From Candidatus Omnitrophota bacterium (GTDB lineage Bacteria > Omnitrophota > Omnitrophia > Omnitrophales > Danuiimicrobiaceae): DNA of 14,119 nucleotides. Shown here one piece after another: positions 6,318-12,458 of this stretch (position 1 is the first letter of the stretch; every line of letters begins with the position of its first letter). Under the pieces are notes generated by a model that did no database searches, was not told the origin of the DNA, and saw only the letters and a list, made by a program, of their open reading frames with translations. Position numbers and translations under genes: made by a program. Location: positions 1 through 14,119 of the forward strand of contig JACQQP010000171.1 of the NCBI GenBank assembly GCA_016206945.1. Direction: 5' to 3'.

Positions 6318-7006
6318 TAAAAAAGGAGCTTTTCCAAACCTTTCTTATCCAAAATCACAATTTGCTTGGGCTTAATATCGATCAACTTATCCCGCTTGAG
6401 TTCCGAAAGGTAACGCGCGACTGTTTCTCGAGCGGCGCCTAATCTCTGCGCAATCTCTTCGCGTGTAAACGGAAGGCTCAACAAATTTTCTTCACCGCGC
6501 TGGGGAACACTTGCATGAAGCATGTCCAGGAGAAACTTCACAAGGCGCTTCTTTACATCCTTCAGTGAAACTTCTTCTATTAAACTGCTAAAGCTTTGGA
6601 GGCGCTTGGCAAAAAGCAAGTTTAAAGAGTGGCTGATTTTTGAATTGGAATTTACCATTCGAATATAATCATCTCGCGAAAGAAACCAAACCTGCACAGA
6701 AGTAACCGCTTCGGCTGTCGAACTGCAACTCCATGTGGAAGAACCTGGATTGCAGGCACACGTATCGCCAGGGCCCAATGTCTCCAAAGTCTGTTCCCTT
6801 CCTGTGGAAGACGTTCGACAAAGCTTAACCCGACCTGATCGAACAATAAAAACGCGATGACAGCATTCCCCTTCGCGGAAGAGAACCTCGCCCTTATCAA
6901 AAGTCTTCTCTCTTAAGCAAGACTTTACCGAGCCGAGTTCGCTTTCGGAAAAACCCTTGAACAAAGGAACACTCTTAAGATCAGATATTAATTTATCTTG
7001 TGCCAT
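6317..7006 (-). CDS. Crp/Fnr-family transcription regulator with a cysteine-rich sensor domain
   Basis: N-terminal cyclic-nucleotide-like beta-roll (about 10-115), dimer helix (about 116-155) and winged helix-turn-helix (TREEIAQRLGAARETVARYLSELKRDKL, about 181-208). The recognition helix has R193-E194-T195-V196-x-R198, the E. coli CRP residues that contact GTGA. The sensor domain is unusually rich in cysteine: C30, C48, C49, C63, C83, C85 and C94, with GDTCACNPGSSTWSC at 81-94. This suggests an Fe-S, thiol or heme sensor rather than cAMP. The start at ATG 7006 is set by GGAG five bases upstream; the frame is open to 7072, but that would overlap splB. It lies 43 nt after splB. A matching palindrome at 6226-6241 suggests control of the hemerythrin set and possibly of its own region. 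Confidence 0.9.
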   Translation of the reverse strand: MAQDKLISDLKSVPLFKGFSESELGSVKSCLREKTFDKGEVLFREGECCHRVFIVRSGRVKLCRTSSTGREQTLETLGPGDTCACNPGSSTWSCSSTAEAVTSVQVWFLSRDDYIRMVNSNSKISHSLNLLFAKRLQSFSSLIEEVSLKDVKKRLVKFLLDMLHASVPQRGEENLLSLPFTREEIAQRLGAARETVARYLSELKRDKLIDIKPKQIVILDKKGLEKLLF

Positions 7007-7049
7007 TTTTCTCCGCTTGCGGCTTACTAAAATTTGCCGACAGATTATC

Positions 7050-8075
7050 TCATTTTTTAAGGATTGAAACAACGGGGTCGTTTCGAGGAATGCAAGGGTA
7101 CAAAAGGCTCTGCGGGGTATAGTCTAACAGCCTCTCCCTAACAAAACCGAGCATTTCCTGTTCGATTTCTACTGGATAAGAAATCATACCTCTATGTTCT
7201 CCAAGTGGTCCTGCAAAAAGTTTCTCGTCAGGGTAAAGACGGTACATATTTTCATACCACGGCTTCGGCAGACGAAAAGGACCAAGACTGACTGAATGGA
7301 GCGACTCGACTTTAAGGCTCAAAAAAATCTCACGAAATAAACGTTCATATTGAGCTTTGTAATCTTCATGATAAATCAACGGGTCAAATCTAAGGCCGAG
7401 CCTCCATCCCCTTTCCTGAAGTTTTTCCATCGCCCCAATTCGATGCGAGACTTTCGGCACTTTATGTTCCAAGACGTCGCTGATTTCAGAAGGTGTGAAG
7501 CTAAAAGCGACAACGCAATTCGGAATGGGATCGCGTCTCAAAAGAGACTGGACTTGAACGCTTTTCGTGCGGAGTTCAAGCCAAGCGTTTGAATGGCGTT
7601 CAAAAAAAGGAAGAAAGGACTCGGTAAATTTCGTCACCGAATCAAGGGCAAGACTATCGCAGTCATATCCTGAGAAGAAATAAGATTCTGCGGAGGGTGC
7701 TTCGGCAATCTTTGCCTCAATCGCCTGCTGGAAATCCTCGTAATTGACATAGAACACATAATTCGCCGAACGAAACATCCCTTGAAGAAAGCAGTACCGA
7801 CAATCATAAATACAATTGAGCATATGGGAAAAATAAAAATTCCGCTCGCCGCCGATTCCATAGCCTTTCGGGGTTTCGAGAATGAAATGGCCGTATTTTT
7901 TCGCCAGGATTAAGGCAGGGCGATTTTTTTGAAGACGAAAGTTCTGCGCCTTTCGATTGAAAATTTCACCGTAACGTTCGCACGGAATGAAACGCGCCTT
8001 TGGAAAACGCGCGCAAACTTCCCTCGTGCGCGAGTGGTCCCATATTTCTTCTTCAATGTAGACGGTGTCGATCAT
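7050..8075 (-). CDS. splB: Spore-photoproduct-lyase-like radical SAM protein (SplB family)
   Basis: SPL-family enzymes use a 5'-deoxyadenosyl radical to reverse a thymine dimer lesion. CX3CX2C is at C88, C92 and C95 (LNCIYDCRYCFLQG). SGYDCDSLALDS around 135-146 carries C139, which by position probably corresponds to the hydrogen-donor Cys141 of Bacillus SP lyase. Other family features are VAFSFTP, LGLRFDPLIYHEDY and the VSLGPFRLP segment. The length of 341 is normal. The ATG at 8075 is inside the terminal arm of a family A palindrome and is preceded by AGGTGAGGGG. Nothing else suggests a spore former, and homologues are common in non-sporulating Gram-negatives, where the true lesion is less certain. 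The next gene upstream is a nucleosidase that could remove 5'-deoxyadenosine. Confidence 0.88.
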   Translation of the reverse strand: MIDTVYIEEEIWDHSRTREVCARFPKARFIPCERYGEIFNRKAQNFRLQKNRPALILAKKYGHFILETPKGYGIGGERNFYFSHMLNCIYDCRYCFLQGMFRSANYVFYVNYEDFQQAIEAKIAEAPSAESYFFSGYDCDSLALDSVTKFTESFLPFFERHSNAWLELRTKSVQVQSLLRRDPIPNCVVAFSFTPSEISDVLEHKVPKVSHRIGAMEKLQERGWRLGLRFDPLIYHEDYKAQYERLFREIFLSLKVESLHSVSLGPFRLPKPWYENMYRLYPDEKLFAGPLGEHRGMISYPVEIEQEMLGFVRERLLDYTPQSLLYPCIPRNDPVVSILKK

Positions 8076-8164
8076 CCCCTCACCTGTCTTTGGCCCAAAG
8101 GGCCAATTGTTTTTAGCAGTTTATGATAATCTGCTTTCGGCAGATAGACAGGTGGTGGGATCAT
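8071..8164. repeat. Family A palindromic element, copy 2 (between nucleosidase and splB)
   Basis: Arms 8071-8089 and 8146-8164 match in 16 of 19 positions (ATSATCCC..CACCTGTCT). Inner hairpins are TTGGCCC-AAA-GGGCCAA at 8090-8106 and ATCTGC/GCAGAT at 8129-8145. The conserved TTGGCCC hairpin lies next to the splB-side arm, so the interior is inverted relative to copies 1 and 3. On the minus strand the element contains the TGA stop of the nucleosidase in one arm and the ATG of splB in the other. Confidence 0.9.
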
Positions 8165-8973
8165 AGCCCTACGGGCAGGGAATTGATTCTGCTCTCAAGA
8201 AAATTCAACACATCTTTTGATTTGGAAAGCGCTCCTAACTCAGACGACCAAATCGCAGATTTTGGTTCCAATATCTCCAACCGAGCGAGTAGCCGCCTGA
8301 GCTGGTGTTGTTGAGTCACCGTAAAATGCCAATGATCGAGGAATTGCTTCAATCTTGTTTCGTCTATTTGAATGCTAGGAAGCCTTTCTGCAATCTTCTC
8401 AATCTTTTTCACAACAGAGTCAAGAGTCCCCAAACGATTTTGAATCAAGCGCTCAGTTAATGCTTTCGAAACTTGCTTGGTAGAAGAACGTCGATTATCA
8501 GAAATTACTTTAAAGCAGTGAACGAGTTCTACTGTTGAAAATTGTATCGCGGCTTTGTAAAACCCTGATGCTTCCATATCATAAACAAAGGGGTCTCGAT
8601 ATTCTGTCTCTGGCCGATCCACCGTCACGATAGAATCCGTTTGACAAGGCACATCAAAAAGAATCGGCGGATACCAGCTTTCCTGCGTGATTTGGTCCGC
8701 GACTTTATGTGCGAGCACAGCCGTTCCAACGGGATAAGAAGAGTGGCCAGCAATTCCTACATTAAGCCAAACCGAATTTCGAATGCTCCCTGTATGCTCG
8801 TATAAAAACCGAACTGCCTCTTGAACCCTGATTTTCCCGACGCCCGAAACAATCAAAAAGACCTGGCGCGCACCGTAGACCTTAAACTGAGTTCTCGAAG
8901 AAATCAGCTTGAGTTGATAGCGGTTAACGAGAGGTTTCGCTTCGGAAGGAAGCGCGACGACAAAATAAATCAT
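8161..8973 (-). CDS. MTA/SAH-nucleosidase-like protein (phosphorylase superfamily)
   Basis: Residues 1-165 match the PNP/UDP-phosphorylase fold in the nucleosidase style: VVALPSEAKPLV (E11), SGVGK at 43-47, NVGIAGH at 71-77, YDMEASGFYKAA at 131-142 (ribose-binding Met-Glu) and VISDN with D159 in the position of the catalytic Asp of MtnN. Likely chemistry is cleavage of the glycosidic bond of methylthioadenosine, S-adenosylhomocysteine or 5'-deoxyadenosine. The last 105 residues are a helical extension not found in MtnN; I cannot assign it. I chose ATG 8973, after AGGTGGTGGG in the arm of a family A repeat. A longer frame starting at 9039 merely translates the repeat. Beside splB it probably clears the 5'-deoxyadenosine by-product, but futalosine- or nucleoside-type substrates are possible. 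Confidence 0.82.
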   Translation of the reverse strand: MIYFVVALPSEAKPLVNRYQLKLISSRTQFKVYGARQVFLIVSGVGKIRVQEAVRFLYEHTGSIRNSVWLNVGIAGHSSYPVGTAVLAHKVADQITQESWYPPILFDVPCQTDSIVTVDRPETEYRDPFVYDMEASGFYKAAIQFSTVELVHCFKVISDNRRSSTKQVSKALTERLIQNRLGTLDSVVKKIEKIAERLPSIQIDETRLKQFLDHWHFTVTQQHQLRRLLARLEILEPKSAIWSSELGALSKSKDVLNFLESRINSLPVGL

Positions 8974-9039
8974 CCCACCACCTAAATATTCGCCAGAGGC
9001 GGATTGGTCCTTCGGACCAAATTTAGGTGGTGGGATCAT
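8969..9039. repeat. Family A palindromic element, copy 3 (upstream of the nucleosidase)
   Basis: Perfect 16-bp inner arms ATCCCACCACCTAAAT (8972-8987) pair with 9021-9036. The outer bases ATC/CAT match copies 1 and 2. The interior has CGCC/GGCG (8991-9001) and TTGGTCC-TTC-GGACCAA (9004-9020). At 71 bp it is the shortest copy. The left arm holds the nucleosidase ATG on the minus strand. Confidence 0.92.
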
Positions 9040-9045
9040 GGGGAT

Positions 9046-9225
9046 TCACACCAAACGGTCTGTCTCTTGGGCGAGGTTGGTCCCTCCATCAGAACACAGC
9101 GAAGCAGTGCCGCAGAGCAGCGCAGGCAGCTCTGGCAGGCAGTCTTCGAAATACCCACACCTTGGACACCTGAGCTCAAGCAGAGGAAACCCGCATTGGA
9201 TACAAGCGAGGACTTTTCGCTCCAC
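9046..9225 (-). CDS. Short zinc-ribbon protein (59 aa, GTG start)
   Basis: This frame fills the gap between the DJ-1 gene and the nucleosidase. It starts at GTG 9225, 7 nt after the DJ-1 stop, with AAGG about 12 nt upstream. It encodes VERKVLACIQCGFPLLELRC and then PRCGYFEDCLPELPALLC, so CxxC-x8-CxxC is a complete zinc-ribbon knuckle pair at residues 8-11 and 20-23, with further Cys at 29, 38 and 44. The second half (CGTASLCSDGGTNLAQETDRLV) is less protein-like and may be read-through of decayed sequence. The role is unknown; it could be a metal-binding adaptor for the neighbouring repair set. It is a real gene only if the cysteine pattern is conserved in relatives. Confidence 0.5.
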   Translation of the reverse strand: MERKVLACIQCGFPLLELRCPRCGYFEDCLPELPALLCGTASLCSDGGTNLAQETDRLV

Positions 9226-9232
9226 AGGTTGG

Positions 9233-9787
9233 TTAGCCTTTTACGAGCATCCCCTCACTTAAGGTTTCTGCCTTTTCTTTGCTGACTAGTTTCTCAACTA
9301 GCTCCAAAGCAAATTCAAGGGCAGAACCAGGCCCGCGGCTTGTAATGATGTTTCCGTCAACGACAACGCGGTCGCTTGAAAAAGCAACGGAGGAAGGGAA
9401 ATTTTTTTCAAAACCAGGATAACAAGTCGCTTTCTTGCCGTTCAAAATTCCAGTGGGAGCGAGGGCGAGTGCGGGTGCTGCGCAAATCGCACCCACAACT
9501 TTATTTTGACGATTCATCTTTTTAACGAGTCCGGCTACTTTGGGCGATTCCCCCAAATTCTTTGCGCCCGGCATTCCTCCCGGAAGAATAATCGCGTCGG
9601 GAAGGTCTTTGTATTCATCAAACGTAACATCTGTCTGAAATTTAACTCCGTGAGCACCCGTTATCGTTTTCCCGGAAAGGCCCGCAATTGTAACCTCGAC
9701 ACCTGCCCTTCTTAAAACATCGACGGGCGTAATCGCTTCAATTTCTTCGAATCCATCCGCCAAAATAATCAACACCTTCTTCGCCAC
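9233..9787 (-). CDS. DJ-1/PfpI-family protein (YajL-like)
   Basis: A single 184-residue DJ-1 domain, the normal length. E15 (DGFEEIEAI) and C102 (VGAICAAPALAL, nucleophile elbow) form the conserved Glu/Cys pair, with GGMPGAKNL at 70-78 and SRGPGSALEFALELVE near the end. Members are stress chaperones, deglycase- or glyoxalase-like enzymes, and sometimes proteases; YajL-type is the closest by layout. It is probably cytoplasmic. The start is GTG 9787, with GAGGAG five bases upstream. It lies just ahead of the zinc-ribbon, nucleosidase and splB genes on the same strand, consistent with a stress or damage-response group. Confidence 0.92.
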   Translation of the reverse strand: MAKKVLIILADGFEEIEAITPVDVLRRAGVEVTIAGLSGKTITGAHGVKFQTDVTFDEYKDLPDAIILPGGMPGAKNLGESPKVAGLVKKMNRQNKVVGAICAAPALALAPTGILNGKKATCYPGFEKNFPSSVAFSSDRVVVDGNIITSRGPGSALEFALELVEKLVSKEKAETLSEGMLVKG

Positions 9788-9824
9788 AGAAACTCCTCAA
9801 AGGTGACAATCACCTTTATCTTTA

Positions 9825-10016
9825 TCATTTCAGGGACCTAAACATCCAAAGCGAAAGCAAAAAAGCGACGACCGCCGCAACAATGCTATAAGATGAAGGA
9901 ACGCTAAAGTCCCCAATCACAACAGATACACGGAAAATGGACCGTACCAAGTGAAGAATAGCGACCAACAAAAAAATGACTCCGGCCACATTTAAGGCAG
10001 TTTTCTTCGAGTCCAT
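9825..10016 (-). CDS. Small two-helix membrane protein (63 aa)
   Basis: Two hydrophobic segments, about 9-33 (NVAGVIFLLVAILHLVRSIFR) and 42-60 (SYSIVAAVVAFLLSLWMF), are joined by a short loop VSVVIGDFSVPS. The length, the NVAG-x-IF-x-LVA-x-LHL start and the x-VVIG-x-x-x-VP loop resemble a widespread uncharacterised small inner-membrane family. I know of no assigned function. The start at ATG 10016 has a strong GGAGGAG a few bases upstream. It lies 24 nt after malQ and 37 nt before the DJ-1 gene, so it is probably co-transcribed. Confidence 0.8.
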   Translation of the reverse strand: MDSKKTALNVAGVIFLLVAILHLVRSIFRVSVVIGDFSVPSSYSIVAAVVAFLLSLWMFRSLK

Positions 10017-10040
10017 TGTCTCCTCCCTCTGTTCTGTATT

Positions 10041-11930
10041 CTAAACCCTTCCCGCCAATTTGTTAATCGCTTTAATTTCCTTATTAATGGAAAGCACATT
10101 AAGCTGCTCGAGCGATATCGGCATCACGAAGGACCAGTTTTTTTCGCTTGCGATGCCGGGAAAATTGATCCGCACATCCCACGAATCACCTTCAAAATAA
10201 TCGCCCAAAGCAAGCCAATCTTGAAACAGTTGAACGGCAAAAATCGAGGCGCTACCCATGATTTTTTCAAGCGAAGCTTTTACCGAATCATGGGAACTTT
10301 TTTCGTCAAAACATCCAGGCAGGCCGACATAACGCCAGAATTTTTCCTTCTCACCGTAAGACCAAAGATAAAGGTCGATCAGATCTTGCATTTCATGTTC
10401 AGGCTTACCGATGATTTGTACCAAACTTTGAACATTTTTGATTTCGTTCCTCCAGCGCAGCCGATCATGAAAAGATCGATCGAGGTCAAAAAGCTGATGT
10501 TTCACCGGATCCAAATCAATTCCTTTTGCATTCAATTTCCGCTCAAAAAGCGGCCCGTAAACCGTTCCCGCTTCATATTCCCACCAGGCATTAAAGGAAG
10601 ACATATCATGCGTGGAAATCGCCGCAATCGAATTCCTTCGATACGCTTCAGAAGGCTTAAAGGCGTATGCCTGAGCTGGCTCCCGCATCCATCTTTGAAT
10701 ATCCATGCCGGGGATGGCGCACGCTTCCAAGACCCGAAAGGAACACTCTGGAACGGTTCCAAGGTCCTCGCCACAAATCAGCATCTTGCAATTTTGAACC
10801 ATCAGCGAAAACAGGCTCCGCCCGCGCTCTTCCCAAATTCGCTCGTCACTTGGATCAAAGAAACCGTTAAGCCCCGCATTTTCTATAGGCTCTGAGAGTG
10901 GAATGGACCAAAGCCTGAAAAAACCAACCGAATGATCCATTCTCAATAAATCATAGAAGTTTGAGGCGTATTTCAGTTTTTCGATGACATAATCATAAGC
11001 ACCGTCACGCAAAGCCTCCCAATCACAGGGCGGTGTGCCCCAGCGCTGACCCTTAAAAAAATAGGCATCAGGAGGCGCTCCGCTTGATAAATCGAGCTTG
11101 AAATAACGCGGGTGAGCCCAAACGTCAGCGCTATCACGTGAAGCTAAAAATGGCAAGTCTCCCATGAAAAGTACCTTTTTGCTTCGCGCATACTTCCTTG
11201 CATCTTGAAATTGCTCAAAAAGCTGCCACTGAAGCCACTTGTGAAAGGTAATGCGGTCCGCGTGTTCCTTTTCGAAGAGCCCAATGACATCAAAATTCCG
11301 CCTCTTAAACTCAGTGGGCCAATCTTCCCACTTTCTCTCCCCTTCTTTTTCTTTGATCACTTTAAACAGCGCATAATCATCGAGCCACCATTTATTCTTT
11401 TCCACGTAGGACATAAAAGGAGTTCCAGCTTCGGCTTTGCTTTTTTCAAAAATCTTCCAAAGAAGGTCCAGTTTGGCCGCTTTGATTTTGTAATCGACTC
11501 GCTTTATCCCCTCACCCCTAACCCTCTCCCCTGAGGGGAGAGGGGAGGGTGAGGGAATTGCAAACGTTTTCCTAAGCGACTCGATCTCATTCTTAAAAGG
11601 CTTGATGTTTGCCTTCGCTAACCGATCCACAGCAAGATACATGGGCTCTAAGGCAAAACTTGATTGTGCATCATAAGGCGCAAAATTAAAACCCACGTCA
11701 TTTAACGGGAGAAATTGAATGATGCTCATCCCTGTTTTCCCGCACCAATCAATGAGAAGCTTTAGATCTGGAAGTTCACCGACCCCAATGCTTCTTCCAG
11801 AATAAACAGAGAAAAGTGGGACAGCCACACCCGAACGCCTTTCCAGGCCAAGGCGTTTCCATGGCCCTGCTGAAATAGAAGATAGAAATGATTGGTACAT
11901 TCCGTCGCTCGTTTTAACAATCCGCTCCAT
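10041..11930 (-). CDS. malQ: 4-alpha-glucanotransferase (GH77, amylomaltase) with an in-frame repeat insertion
   Basis: MalQ transfers alpha-1,4-glucan chains between maltodextrins and glycogen in the cytoplasm. GH77 landmarks appear in order: SGVAVPLFSVYS (33-44), GDLPFLASRDSADVWAHP (257-274), LLRMDHSVGFFRLW with nucleophile D332, CGEDLGTVP with acid/base E388, and STHDMSSFNAWWE with D442. Residues 126-143 (PSPSPLPSGERVRGEGIK) are not MalQ sequence; they are a translated palindrome (11509-11555) inserted just before VDYKIKAAKL. The start at ATG 11930 lacks a Shine-Dalgarno and overlaps a TATAAT that could be a -10 box, so Met11 (11900) is an alternative start. The gene heads the minus-strand run. 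Only the left half of the enzyme's N-terminal region is altered, so activity is probably kept. Confidence 0.93.
   Translation of the reverse strand: MERIVKTSDGMYQSFLSSISAGPWKRLGLERRSGVAVPLFSVYSGRSIGVGELPDLKLLIDWCGKTGMSIIQFLPLNDVGFNFAPYDAQSSFALEPMYLAVDRLAKANIKPFKNEIESLRKTFAIPSPSPLPSGERVRGEGIKRVDYKIKAAKLDLLWKIFEKSKAEAGTPFMSYVEKNKWWLDDYALFKVIKEKEGERKWEDWPTEFKRRNFDVIGLFEKEHADRITFHKWLQWQLFEQFQDARKYARSKKVLFMGDLPFLASRDSADVWAHPRYFKLDLSSGAPPDAYFFKGQRWGTPPCDWEALRDGAYDYVIEKLKYASNFYDLLRMDHSVGFFRLWSIPLSEPIENAGLNGFFDPSDERIWEERGRSLFSLMVQNCKMLICGEDLGTVPECSFRVLEACAIPGMDIQRWMREPAQAYAFKPSEAYRRNSIAAISTHDMSSFNAWWEYEAGTVYGPLFERKLNAKGIDLDPVKHQLFDLDRSFHDRLRWRNEIKNVQSLVQIIGKPEHEMQDLIDLYLWSYGEKEKFWRYVGLPGCFDEKSSHDSVKASLEKIMGSASIFAVQLFQDWLALGDYFEGDSWDVRINFPGIASEKNWSFVMPISLEQLNVLSINKEIKAINKLAGRV
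11509..11555. repeat. Palindromic repeat inserted in frame within malQ
   Basis: A 47-bp element with nested perfect arms: CCCTCACCC (11509-11517) with GGGTGAGGG (11547-11555), and CCCTCTCCCC (11522-11531) with GGGGAGAGGG (11535-11544), loop TGA. It resembles a REP-like sequence found in many genomes, and its translation (PSPLPSGERVRGEG) is a recurrent artefact peptide in databases. It adds about 18 codons to malQ without breaking the frame. Confidence 0.88.
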
Positions 11931-12076
11931 TATACTTGGACGCCAACGAATGAAAAGGACTTAAGGAATCAGCACATACGACTCGCCGGTGCCTCGCCCT
12001 GAAGAACTCGTAGGTACTTTGCGGACTTGAGGTGAGAGCAGAATCCCGCCTATATTTAACTATAATCAATATCATA
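11931..12076. other. Divergent intergenic stretch, mostly unassigned
   Basis: No gene supported. The half next to malQ is GC-moderate and looks like a decayed fragment of something longer. The part from about 12050 is AT-rich and leads into the plus-strand promoter at 12077-12105. A TATAAT overlapping the malQ ATG, with TTTTCA 16 bases upstream, is a weak candidate minus-strand promoter. Confidence 0.4.
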
Positions 12077-12105
12077 TTGACATAAAATTAAAACTGTGAT
12101 ATCCT
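12077..12105 (+). promoter_or_regulatory. Sigma-70-type promoter for the small membrane gene
   Basis: A perfect -35 TTGACA (12077-12082), a 17-nt spacer and -10 TATCCT (12100-12105) lie in AT-rich DNA. Transcription would begin near 12112, only about two bases before ATG 12114, so the transcript would be leaderless or nearly so. Confidence 0.55.
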
Positions 12106-12113
12106 TCGGCGAA

Positions 12114-12341
12114 ATGAAGACGGTCAAGAAGTTCATCCAAAGGTTCAAAGCCGGGGGGTGGTTATTCAATTCCTATGTCGGATTCGTTTTTGTTCGCTTT
12201 AGCGTATCCTTGGTGAATGATCTTCTCTGGTATGCCGGCGTTCTACGAAAAGCCTCGGTCGCATTACCTCTTGCCCTCCTTCTGTGGGCGCTTTGGATTT
12301 TTCGGCCGTGGGTTGAAACAAATGAAGAATCTGAACGCTAA
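12114..12341 (+). CDS. Small membrane protein of unknown function (75 aa)
   Basis: A basic N-terminus (MKTVKKFIQRFKAGG) is followed by hydrophobic stretches about 16-45 (WLFNSYVGFVFVRFSVSLVNDLLWY) and 49-68 (ASVALPLALLLWALWIFRPW), then an acidic tail, giving one or two membrane spans. I do not recognise the family. A GTG at 12096 in the same frame is open, but the candidate -10 box covers that start, so I prefer ATG 12114. No Shine-Dalgarno precedes either; with the promoter above this would be a leaderless gene. It stands alone on the plus strand between malQ and the toxin-antitoxin pair and may belong to an acquired island. The call rests on length and hydrophobic pattern only. Confidence 0.45.
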   Translation: MKTVKKFIQRFKAGGWLFNSYVGFVFVRFSVSLVNDLLWYAGVLRKASVALPLALLLWALWIFRPWVETNEESER

Positions 12342-12374
12342 GATGGGCGCCCAAAACCAACGATTTAAGGCTAC

Positions 12375-12403
12375 TTGCAATGTGCCGTTAGCGACGCTAT
12401 AAT
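12375..12403 (+). promoter_or_regulatory. Sigma-70-type promoter of the toxin-antitoxin operon
   Basis: TTGCAA (12375-12380), a 17-nt spacer, then the consensus TATAAT (12398-12403). The predicted start is near 12410, giving a leader of about 50 nt to the antitoxin ATG, which has AAGGAGAGG at 12444-12452. Confidence 0.7.
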
Positions 12404-12408
12404 TGTTA

Positions 12409-12432
12409 TATGTTTGTCTAACATAACGTTAT
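12409..12432 (+). promoter_or_regulatory. Candidate antitoxin operator
   Basis: Two overlapping palindromes sit at the predicted transcription start: TATGTT-TGTCT-AACATA (12409-12425) and ATAACGTTAT (12423-12432). Phd-type antitoxins repress their own operon by binding such repeats, so the position fits autoregulation. This is inferred. Confidence 0.5.
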
Positions 12433-12458
12433 ACGACTCATGAAAGGAGAGGTACCTT

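Noticed and set aside
7007..7072. Longer N-terminus of the Crp-like protein
   Set aside because: It would overlap the splB end, and GGAG five bases before ATG 7006 gives the usual Crp start.
8974..9039. Longer N-terminus of the nucleosidase (start at 9039)
   Set aside because: Those 22 residues only translate the palindromic repeat; ATG 8973 directly precedes the family's first strand (VVALPSEAKP) and follows a purine-rich AGGTGGTGGG.
9245..9260. Further family A end (CATCCCCTCACTT)
   Set aside because: It is normal coding sequence for the last residues of the DJ-1 protein, has no partner arm and lacks the TTGGYCC hairpin.
10221..10895. 224-codon open frame on the plus strand
   Set aside because: It is antisense to malQ, whose catalytic motifs are intact on the other strand; its translation has no recognisable domain and is rich in Arg/Pro/Lys, as expected for a shadow frame.
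11960..12050. Possible tRNA or attachment-site remnant upstream of malQ
   Set aside because: A GAATCCCGCC-like piece recalls a tRNA 3' part, but I could not build acceptor, anticodon and T arms, and no integrase is nearby.
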